Of a stretch of 64,000 nt of DNA, positions 57,615-64,000 are shown piece after piece. The stretch's first letter is position 1. Each line of letters opens with the position of its first letter. The notes beneath the pieces are model-generated. The model was given only the letters and a program-made list of their open reading frames with translations. It made no database searches and was not told the DNA's origin. The position numbers and the translations under genes were made by a program. The stretch is from the NCBI RefSeq assembly GCF_018729255.1, contig NZ_CP076060.1:496001-560000 (forward strand), in the 5' to 3' direction. Source of the DNA: Cupriavidus sp. EM10. GTDB taxonomy: Bacteria > Pseudomonadota > Gammaproteobacteria > Burkholderiales > Burkholderiaceae.

Positions 57615-59204
57615 TCAAGGCGCCCCCTTGTAAACCCACTGCATCAACGCGTCATGCGCCTCCTGCGCGCCCGATGCGTTCGGGTGGTTGATATACGCCA
57701 CCACCACATAGCGCTCGCCATTGAGCGCGTCGACATAGCCGGCCAGCGCCCGCACATCGGCCAGCGTCCCGGTCTTCAGATAGGCATTCCCGGCGGCATT
57801 GGCGCGCGTCAGGCGGTTCCTCAGCGTGCCGTCGACACCAAGGATCGGCAGTGAATCGATCAGCACCGGTCCCACGTTGCTGGCCAGCGCCTGCTGCAGC
57901 AGGCGCGCCATGTCATAGGCGCTGATGCGTTCCTCGCGCGACAGGCCCGAGCCGTTCTCCAGCACCAGGTTCGGCATGTCCAGGCCCTGCTTCGCCAGCC
58001 ACTGATGGATCACGCGCGACGACTTGTCGGTGCTGGCGGGTCCCTTGCGGTCCATCTCCGCGCCGATCGTCAGGAACAGCTGGCGGGCCATCACGTTGTT
58101 CGAGTACTTGTTGATGTCGCGCACGATTTCGCCCAGTGGCTGGCCATAGTGGCGCGCCAGCAGGAAGGCGTTGCGCGGCACCGCGCCACTGCGCAGGCCG
58201 GGCGGGCGCGCAAAGCGGCCGCCGGCGTTCTGCCATTCGGCGACAAAGCCACCCCAGATGAAATCGCTATGGCTCAACGTGGCCAAATTCACGATGTGCT
58301 CGCCGCAGTCGGCCGAATAGCTGCCGTCGAACGATGCCACGACCGTGCCATCCGGCTGCGGCATGATGCTGGGCGTGGCGCGCGATTTCCAGTCGCCGCA
58401 GCGGCCATTGGCCAGCGTCATCCGGTTATCGACGCGCAACTGCGCCAGGGCTGGCGTAACTGCTACGTCCACAGTGCGATTGGCGGCGTCGGGCGTAATC
58501 GTGAACGACAGCGTCTTGAACGCGTAGAGCAGGGCGTCCGGGTTGACGTTGTAGGCGCGCTGGCTCTCGCCGTCGATCGTGTAGCTGCCGTCCATGCCAT
58601 CGGCAAAGAAGCTGCGGTCCAGCACCACGTCGCCGTTGATGGTGGTGGCGCCGGCGGTGCGGGCCGTGGCCACGAGCTTGGCCATTTCCTCGGGCACCAG
58701 CTTGGGATCGCCCCGGCCGCGCAGATAGACGTTGCCGTTGATGGTGCCGTCGGGGCCGGGCTGGCTGTCAGCATAGAGCGATGTCAGCCAGCGGAAGTCG
58801 GGCCCCAGCAACTGCAGCCCGGCGAAAGTGGTGACCACTTTCATCGTCGACGCGGGGTTCATCGGCGTCTCGGCATTCCAGCTCACGCGCGCCTGCGGAG
58901 CGCCCACCTTGACCACGTAGAAGCTCGCGGCGGACAGCGGCACATGGGCGCGGCGCAGCGCGGCGGTCACGGTGGCGGGCAGGCCGCTGCGCGCGGCTGC
59001 GGGATCGGCTGGCTCGGCTTTTACGCGCGTGGCGCCGGCCGTGGCCGCTGCAGCCGTGGCCGTCGCAGCAGCGCGGGCAGGTTTGGAATGCTTGGCGGGT
59101 TTGGCCTGGGCTCCGGACAGGCCGAAGACGAGCAGCGTGGCCGCGATGATGGCGGGCGACAGGCTGCGGCGGAGCAGGGACGGGCGAATGGGCATGGCGA
59201 GCAT
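57615..59204 (-). CDS. dacB: D-alanyl-D-alanine carboxypeptidase/endopeptidase (PBP4)
   Basis: A class C penicillin-binding protein of 529 residues, periplasmic, which trims peptidoglycan peptides. A signal peptide (SLSPAIIAATLLVFGLSGAQA) and an Ala-rich linker precede the domain. Active-site motifs: Ser119-x-x-Lys122 (PASTMK), SNN at 368-370 (KYSNNVMAR), and KTG in YLKTGTLADV. The insertion between SxxK and SxN is present, as in PBP4. The start is placed at MLAMPIRPSL (59204); 59195 is the other choice. Confidence 0.93.
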   Translation of the reverse strand: MLAMPIRPSLLRRSLSPAIIAATLLVFGLSGAQAKPAKHSKPARAAATATAAAATAGATRVKAEPADPAAARSGLPATVTAALRRAHVPLSAASFYVVKVGAPQARVSWNAETPMNPASTMKVVTTFAGLQLLGPDFRWLTSLYADSQPGPDGTINGNVYLRGRGDPKLVPEEMAKLVATARTAGATTINGDVVLDRSFFADGMDGSYTIDGESQRAYNVNPDALLYAFKTLSFTITPDAANRTVDVAVTPALAQLRVDNRMTLANGRCGDWKSRATPSIMPQPDGTVVASFDGSYSADCGEHIVNLATLSHSDFIWGGFVAEWQNAGGRFARPPGLRSGAVPRNAFLLARHYGQPLGEIVRDINKYSNNVMARQLFLTIGAEMDRKGPASTDKSSRVIHQWLAKQGLDMPNLVLENGSGLSREERISAYDMARLLQQALASNVGPVLIDSLPILGVDGTLRNRLTRANAAGNAYLKTGTLADVRALAGYVDALNGERYVVVAYINHPNASGAQEAHDALMQWVYKGAP

Positions 59205-59308
59205 GTTAACGCATGGCCCATGCGCGCCGGATGACGTCATGCGGCCGTTTCAGGCCGCATTTCGTGAGCGAGGTCGACTAGCCGGCGCTCGGTCGAGGAA
59301 TCGATGCC

Positions 59309-59758
59309 TCAGTTGGCCGACTGGCAGTCGGGCGCCGACGGCGTGGCGTTCGGGATCGGGAAGATGACGTCGTAGGCCCAGTTGTAGAAGAACGCGTAGA
59401 CCATGTAGTAGCCGGCCACGGCGATGTCCATGATGAACGCCTCGACCAGGCCGATCTTCAGATACCAGGCCACCGACGGCAGGAACACGATCAGCAGGCC
59501 GCCTTCGAACAGGATGGCGTGCAGCACGCGGATCGCCGTCGACTTCTTCAACTGCCCCGTGAAGCGCAGCATCGCGTGGTCGAAGAGGATGTTGTAGATG
59601 TAGTTCCAGGTGGCCGCGATCAGCGCCGCCACGGCGCCAACGATGCCCATCTGGTGCAGTTCATAGCCGAACACCCAGCTGGCCAGCGGCGCGAACGCGA
59701 TCAGACCGATCACCTCGAACCCGATGGTGTGACGAATACGGTCTGCGGTGGTACGCAT
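59309..59758 (-). CDS. PACE-family multidrug efflux protein
   Basis: A 149-residue membrane protein made of two tandem bacterial-transmembrane-pair units, four spans in total: TADRIRHTIGFEVIGLIAFAPLASWVFG, WNYIYNILFDHAMLRFTG, IRVLHAILFEGGLLIVFLP and VAWYLKIGLVEAFIMDI. This is the PACE family (AceI type), proton-driven exporters of chlorhexidine and related biocides. It is divergent from a LysR regulator, the usual arrangement for PACE genes. Confidence 0.92.
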   Translation of the reverse strand: MRTTADRIRHTIGFEVIGLIAFAPLASWVFGYELHQMGIVGAVAALIAATWNYIYNILFDHAMLRFTGQLKKSTAIRVLHAILFEGGLLIVFLPSVAWYLKIGLVEAFIMDIAVAGYYMVYAFFYNWAYDVIFPIPNATPSAPDCQSAN

Positions 59759-59836
59759 TGAGACTCTCCAATTTCAGCAAATTTCGACGATGGGAGGCAT
59801 TCTATCGGCACGACAGCTGATCGCAAGTTGGATACC

Positions 59837-59855
59837 ATCTGAAAATCCGATAGAT
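59837..59855. promoter_or_regulatory. LysR-type operator between the PACE gene and its regulator
   Basis: ATCT-N11-AGAT at 59837-59855, inside CCATCT...AGATGG. This is the T-N11-A inverted repeat recognised by LysR-type regulators; it lies between the two divergent starts, 36 bases before the regulator start. Confidence 0.65.
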
Positions 59856-59890
59856 GGGGGCCGGTGTCGCATCCGGTCTCGCTTTCCACC

Positions 59891-60790
59891 ATGTCCCTTT
59901 CCCTAGACCAGCTCCAGGCATTCGCGGCCGCCGCCGAGACCGGCTCGTTTTCCGCCGCCGCCCGCCAGCTTGGCAAGGCGCAGTCCGTGATCAGCGCCGC
60001 CGTGGCCAATCTGGAAGTCGATCTCGACACCACGCTGTTCGACCGCAGCGCCCGCTACCCCGTGCTGACGCCAGCTGGCGAACGGCTGCTGCTGGAAGCG
60101 CGCGTGATCCTGGAGCGCTGCGAGCATTTCCGGGGCGTGGCCAAGAGCCTGGGCGAGGGCGTGGAATCGCGGCTCACGCTGGCCGTCGACGAGCTGTATC
60201 CCGAGGAAACGCTGGGCGAACTGCTGACGGAGTTTTCCGAACGGTTTCCGTCCGTCGAGCTTGAAATCCTGTTCCCGCTGATGGAGGACGTCAGCCGCCT
60301 GGTGCTGAGCCAGTGCGCGGACCTGGGCATCATGTGGCGCCAGGAAATCCTGCCGCCGGAACTGGGCTTCCACGCACTGGGCTGGGTGCCCATGCCGATC
60401 ATCTGCGCCCCCGACCACCCGCTGGCATCGCAACCGCGCGTGGATTTCGAGGAACTGAAGCGCTATCGCCAGCTGATGGTGGCCACGCGCAGCGACAGCG
60501 AGGAAAAGAAGCGCCTGCGCGTGGCCGCCGAAGTCTGGTGGGTGGAAAGCCAGTGGGTCATCGTCGAACTGGTCAAGCGCCGCCTGGGCTGGGCCTTCGT
60601 CCCCTGGCACGTCGCCGCCAACTCACCCGCCGCCGCCGGGCTGGTATCGCCCCAACTGACCTTCCAGGACCAGGACTGGCCCGTCGCCATGGAAATCGTC
60701 TGGCACAAGCAGCGGCCACTGGGCAAGGCTGCCACGTGGCTGAAGGAGCGGGTCAGCCAGCAGCCGTTGCCGGTGCCGGAGGGGCGGTAG
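59891..60790 (+). CDS. LysR-type regulator
   Basis: A 299-residue LysR regulator: winged helix-turn-helix SLDQLQAFAAAAETGSFSAAARQLGKAQSVISAAVANLE, then the effector domain from about residue 90 (SRLTLAVDELYPEETLGELL). The ATG at 59891 is chosen; a GTG 27 bases upstream is open too. It is divergent from the PACE gene with an operator between, so it most likely controls it. Confidence 0.93.
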   Translation: MSLSLDQLQAFAAAAETGSFSAAARQLGKAQSVISAAVANLEVDLDTTLFDRSARYPVLTPAGERLLLEARVILERCEHFRGVAKSLGEGVESRLTLAVDELYPEETLGELLTEFSERFPSVELEILFPLMEDVSRLVLSQCADLGIMWRQEILPPELGFHALGWVPMPIICAPDHPLASQPRVDFEELKRYRQLMVATRSDSEEKKRLRVAAEVWWVESQWVIVELVKRRLGWAFVPWHVAANSPAAAGLVSPQLTFQDQDWPVAMEIVWHKQRPLGKAATWLKERVSQQPLPVPEGR

Positions 60791-60791
60791 G

Positions 60792-61238
60792 TCAAGGAGC
60801 GTAGGTCAGGCGGGCGAGGTTGGCCATCAGCCAGTCCCAGCGCGTGGGTGGAAACCGCAGGAACTTCTCTTCCGGGAGATCCTCGTTATCGGATTTTGTC
60901 GCGTCGGTGTAGCGGATGCTGTCAGCGAGGTACTCGACCTCGCCCAGCCGGGAAAACCGGAGTATCAGAAAGGAGCGCTGCGCCAGCAGGCGGCTTTGAT
61001 CGACCGAGTAAACACGCAGCCGACCATGTTCTTCGCCGGTGTCGAAATTCACGCGAAAGCAAAGTTCGGTTCGATATTCAACGCCCGAAAATGCCCTGAT
61101 CGGCCTGTCGCAAACGCGCGCTTCGCGATCCGCATAGGTCGCAGCGAGAAACAGGGCGACTGGAATCGCCGCAAGCGCAAGCAGATAGGCGAGTATCAAC
61201 AGGGAAACGTGCGCGGTTTGAAGCAGCCTTTTCAACAT
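60792..61238 (-). CDS. Hypothetical membrane-anchored protein, partner of the DUF6402 gene
   Basis: A 148-residue protein with one strongly hydrophobic N-terminal segment (VSLLILAYLLALAAIPVALFLA) and a soluble rest with two cysteines (RVCDRP, ELCFRV). No family is recognised. It overlaps the end of the DUF6402 gene by 7 bases and so is translationally coupled. A small membrane protein encoded directly after a DUF6402 gene would suit an immunity or tethering role, but nothing in the sequence proves that. Confidence 0.7.
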   Translation of the reverse strand: MLKRLLQTAHVSLLILAYLLALAAIPVALFLAATYADREARVCDRPIRAFSGVEYRTELCFRVNFDTGEEHGRLRVYSVDQSRLLAQRSFLILRFSRLGEVEYLADSIRYTDATKSDNEDLPEEKFLRFPPTRWDWLMANLARLTYAP

Positions 61239-62524
61239 TGCTTTCCCAGATCGACGTGTATCGGATGCGACAGGCGTAACGTTGCGAAATCCGAATAAAT
61301 CAGAAAGTCGCCGCCGCGGTTGTGCTCAGCCTGCCAGGCACGAAAATCCCGGTTACGGACCGGGTAGTACACGCTTTCTGGGTCGAGCCTGTCTTTGATC
61401 ACCACCGGAAGCAATTTCATATCATCGGGTTCCAATCTCACATCGAACCAGGACCCTTCTTCGACCATGCCGCCGAAAAAATGGGCAAGCGCGGCCGCAG
61501 GTAGCACTACCAGGCCGCGTTTGTTCCAGTGTCCCAAGTACTGCGATGAGCGGTGCGAGTCTTGAAACGAATAGCTGTCGCGCATGTAGACATGCACATG
61601 AGTGATCCATGCACGAACTCGATAACAAGGTGGTTCGGTCTCGCTAATACTGATCGGAGGAAGCTGCTCCCGCGATAGCTCTGCCTTTGCGATGGCCGCA
61701 TAAAAGTTAAACCTGCCCAGCGCCGCCGACAGGTCCGTCATGCCGATAGGCAGCCATTTCCCGCCGCTGACCGGCGCATGAGACAGAGTGTGTTGCATCC
61801 CGACACCCACATATTGGTATTGAAATTCGCTGTGCAGCTTCTGCAGATCGTCGCGACAGTAGGCGAACGTATCAAGGACGCCGGTGAATTGCGGCTCAGT
61901 CTGCAGAAATTTCTCCAGATTCTTCCGCAGCGCTTCCCTCGATATTCGGGTGCCAAGCTTCCTCAAGAGTTCGTCATACCGCTCGCGAACCCGTCCAAAT
62001 CTGAACAGCCATTTCAACCGGATCGTCTTGGTATCGATCATGTCAGGGTCATAACGCCCTTCGACATATGTCCCCTTTTTGAAGTCATACCGATGCGCAT
62101 CAAACCGTCGCCCGTGGAACCAGCGTTCGGCGAACTGCGCGGCAACAGGGAAATCCTCCGCGCGCATGGCAGCTGGCAAGTCATACAGATTGAAGGGCTC
62201 GAGCCAGCGCGCCTCCCTTGCCGGAGCGCTATCGAAGAAGCAATAGCTGGGCTGTGTGGCTACAGGAGGTGTGTCTGCCGCATCGGACGACCTTGATGCC
62301 GCCGGTGGGTTCGGATCACGGGGTTTTGCACTGTAGTACCGCCAGTCGGGCATGGGCGGTGGCGCTTTGTGCAGGCTCAGGCCGAAATCCTTGATGTCCA
62401 TCGGCGTGCAGGCACGCCGCCCATCAAAAAGCTTCCAGCGTCGCTCAATCGCCAAAATCGGATCGAGCTTGTTGCGGATGTATGGCTGTGGTGCCTTGAA
62501 TTCCTTGGCGCCTTCGAAAGACAT
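61232..62524 (-). CDS. DUF6402-family protein, possible T6SS-linked effector
   Basis: A 430-residue protein with the traits of DUF6402: FNLYDLPAAMRAEDFPVAAQFAERWFHGR, MIDTKTIRLKWLFRFGRVRERYDELL, LSAALGRFNFYAAIAKAEL, the YSFQDSHRSSQYLGHWNKRG region, and YPVRNRDFRAWQ with GGDFLIYSDF near the end. The family is often found beside VgrG/PAAR genes in Burkholderiaceae, as I recall, but none is in the window. GC content is visibly lower than the surroundings. The adjacent small gene is coupled to it. Function unknown. Confidence 0.78.
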   Translation of the reverse strand: MSFEGAKEFKAPQPYIRNKLDPILAIERRWKLFDGRRACTPMDIKDFGLSLHKAPPPMPDWRYYSAKPRDPNPPAASRSSDAADTPPVATQPSYCFFDSAPAREARWLEPFNLYDLPAAMRAEDFPVAAQFAERWFHGRRFDAHRYDFKKGTYVEGRYDPDMIDTKTIRLKWLFRFGRVRERYDELLRKLGTRISREALRKNLEKFLQTEPQFTGVLDTFAYCRDDLQKLHSEFQYQYVGVGMQHTLSHAPVSGGKWLPIGMTDLSAALGRFNFYAAIAKAELSREQLPPISISETEPPCYRVRAWITHVHVYMRDSYSFQDSHRSSQYLGHWNKRGLVVLPAAALAHFFGGMVEEGSWFDVRLEPDDMKLLPVVIKDRLDPESVYYPVRNRDFRAWQAEHNRGGDFLIYSDFATLRLSHPIHVDLGKQC

Positions 62525-62747
62525 GTTGCCCCTGAGAAATTGGGGGCGACAGCCGGAACGCTAACGCGGTTGTGCCTGGCTGTCCTTCATATTTCTGCGA
62601 TATGTCGATGCGGAACCGCTGCCGAGGCCGAAGCGACGAGTAGCGATGATCTGCGTCAAAACCCCCCGCGCCAGCAGGCCGCGCGCGTGTACAACGCCCC
62701 ATCGAATCAATAGCATGCTTAGCCATTCCAAGACCTTGGGGATCATC

Positions 62748-63155
62748 ATGATCACGCGCAGCAAGATTGACAGGTGGCCGCTTGCCAGCGTCAGGCAGGC
62801 TTGGCAGAACGCGTTCTTCACAGCACAAGTGGAATGGTTGGAGTACATCGAAGCACCGGAATTTGTGGTGATCGAGGGTGCCACAATCACTTCGAAATCC
62901 GAACAGATAGGTCGTCTCCAATGGAGCAAGCAGACGTTTGCCCGCGCTACGGACTTCCAGTACTCACAAGTCATACATCGGATTGATGAACGACCCGGCT
63001 GGGCAACGCTTGTTGGATCTTTTGATTCCCGACGAAATGGCAGAGTCTTAAGTTGCTGCGATTTTTCTGAGTTCTGGATCGTCCGTGATAGGAGATGGCA
63101 TATCGCGTCCCTGTACCTGCGGAACAAGCTGCCGGGCTGCGATATCGCCGGTTAA
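62748..63155 (+). CDS. Hypothetical protein, NTF2-like pattern
   Basis: A 135-residue ORF in lower-GC sequence, divergent from the DUF6402 gene. It looks protein-like: VRQAWQNAFFTAQVEWLEY, SKQTFARATDF, DERPGWATLVGSFDSRRNGRVLSCCDFSEFW and RRWHIASLYLRN at the end, a strand pattern like NTF2/SnoaL proteins. The start at 62748 has GGGGATC upstream; an ATG at 62715 is possible. Long frames on the opposite strand are less convincing. Confidence is moderate and the function is unknown. Confidence 0.5.
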   Translation: MITRSKIDRWPLASVRQAWQNAFFTAQVEWLEYIEAPEFVVIEGATITSKSEQIGRLQWSKQTFARATDFQYSQVIHRIDERPGWATLVGSFDSRRNGRVLSCCDFSEFWIVRDRRWHIASLYLRNKLPGCDIAG

Positions 63156-63191
63156 ATGAGCCGAATAAGGGCTGAACCCCCCGTCCAATGG

Positions 63192-64000
63192 CTAACGTGA
63201 CGTCGGCACCGCGCTAGTTTCGGCTCCCTCCACCTTCCCCACCTCCACCTCATACCCATGCCACCCACCGCCCAGCGCCTTGATCAGCGTGATGGCGGCC
63301 GTGTACTGGCGATCCATGATGCGCAGCGTGGTGGTTTCGGCGGTGTAGGCCGCCGTCTGGGCGGTCAGTACGTCGAGCAGGCCGGCGGTGCCGGCCTTGT
63401 AGCGGTTGTTGACCAGCGACAGTGCCTCGCGGGCGGAGCGCAGGGCGTCGCCCTGGACCACGGCTTCCTGTTCCAGTACGCGCGCCGATGCCAGGTTGTC
63501 CTCGACTTCCTGGAAGGCGGTCAGCACGGTCTGGCGATAGTTGGCCACGGTCTGGTCGTAGGCGGCCACGGCCTGGGCCTTGGCGGCGCTGCGCAGGCCG
63601 CCGTCGAACACGGTGCCGGCCAGGCCGGCGCCGAGCGACCACACGCGGTCGGGCAGCGACAGCCAGCGCGCCAGCGTGCTGGCCGTGAGGCCGCCCGTGG
63701 CCGACAGCGACAGCGTGGGATAGTAGGCCGCCTGAGCCACGCCGATATCGGCGTTGGCCGATGCCATGCGGCGTTCGACGGCGGCAATGTCGGGCCGCCG
63801 TTCCAGCATTTGCGAGGGTACGGCCACCGGCACTGGCACCGCTGTCTGCAGGTCGGCCGGGGCGATGTTCAGTTCCGACGGCGGGCGGCCGACCAGGATG
63901 GCGATGGCGTGTTCCAGCTGCGCGCGGCTGATCTGGATATCGAGCTGCTGCGCCTGCGCCGACTTGAGCTGGGTTTCCGACTGCAGCACGTCCGATCGTT
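63192..64000 (-). CDS. RND-type outer-membrane efflux protein (OprM/NodT family), partial
   Basis: The C-terminal 265 or more residues of an outer-membrane channel of a tripartite efflux pump; the N-terminus is outside the window. Family features: the RPDIAAVERRMASANADIGVAQAAYYPTLSLSAT stretch, VFDGGLRSAAKAQAVAAYDQTVANYRQTVLTAFQEVEDNLA, and the last coiled part ALSLVNNRYKAGTAGLLDVLTAQ. The pump's inner-membrane and adaptor genes are probably to the right. Confidence 0.92.
   Translation of the reverse strand, partial: RSDVLQSETQLKSAQAQQLDIQISRAQLEHAIAILVGRPPSELNIAPADLQTAVPVPVAVPSQMLERRPDIAAVERRMASANADIGVAQAAYYPTLSLSATGGLTASTLARWLSLPDRVWSLGAGLAGTVFDGGLRSAAKAQAVAAYDQTVANYRQTVLTAFQEVEDNLASARVLEQEAVVQGDALRSAREALSLVNNRYKAGTAGLLDVLTAQTAAYTAETTTLRIMDRQYTAAITLIKALGGGWHGYEVEVGKVEGAETSAVPTSR

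Noticed and set aside
62445..63127. Minus-strand frames opposite the small ORF near 62750-63155
   Set aside because: Neither frame looks protein-like over its length, and they conflict with the DUF6402 start and with a better plus-strand ORF. A short membrane protein there cannot be fully excluded.

Overview
The window is a high-GC stretch of a betaproteobacterial chromosome. The gene order and protein sequences point to Burkholderiaceae, most likely Cupriavidus or Ralstonia: lnt-corC-ybeY-phoH-miaB, sucCD, a pgk-pyk-fba-purCEK run, long-form YbeY and many MHS/MFS carriers. No tool was run, so the genus is an inference. Nearly all of the window is ordinary core chromosome. The accessory parts are one IS110-family element, several REP-type palindromes, and a lower-GC segment near the right end with a DUF6402 protein.

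Layout, left to right. 1-1254: an exported protein and glyQ. 1300-1723: a LexA-type box followed by a possible 30-residue membrane peptide. 1720-7960: the lnt, corC, ybeY, phoH, miaB block on the minus strand. 8122-14270: a ClC channel, RhlE, an SrkA-type kinase, a universal stress protein and a NarL-type regulator. 14371-18787: a PLP decarboxylase, tRNA-Met, an MHS transporter and a DUF4212 protein. 18784-22969: a two-component system, recA and recX. 23344-27227: a DUF2889 protein, sucCD and a TerC-family carrier. 27520-30776: two tandem type IV pilins and a PglL-type O-oligosaccharyltransferase. 30784-37971: surface proteins, moaC, a BepA-type protease, a YheT hydrolase, a heptosyltransferase and a zinc-finger protein. 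38125-45824: an SNF2 ATPase, a REP cluster, an amidase with its carrier, and azlCD. 45821-48236: two paralogous LuxR regulators. 48606-56314: pgk, pyk, fba, purC, purE, purK and tsaC. 56429-57563: the IS110-family element. 57615-60790: dacB and a PACE efflux protein divergent from a LysR regulator. 60792-64000: the DUF6402 module, a small divergent ORF and the end of an outer-membrane efflux protein.

A technical pattern matters for anyone using this annotation. At least nine reading frames break at runs of G or C, and each is restored by adding one base to the run (miaB, the ClC channel, the SrkA kinase twice, the histidine kinase, its response regulator, the TerC gene, a surface protein and the SNF2 gene). 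The LexA box of recA is also one T short. I read these as homopolymer-length sequencing errors rather than pseudogenes, and I give the restored gene limits.

The most interesting biology is (i) the LexA box with a structured leader and a single-span 30-residue peptide, which recalls TisB-type SOS peptides, and (ii) the IS110-family element sitting inside a REP palindrome, with an upstream non-coding region that folds into a stem-loop carrying short segments matching both sides of the insertion site, as expected of a bridge RNA. Further points are a leader with mutually exclusive pairings before the TerC gene and the pilin pair with its likely glycosyltransferase.
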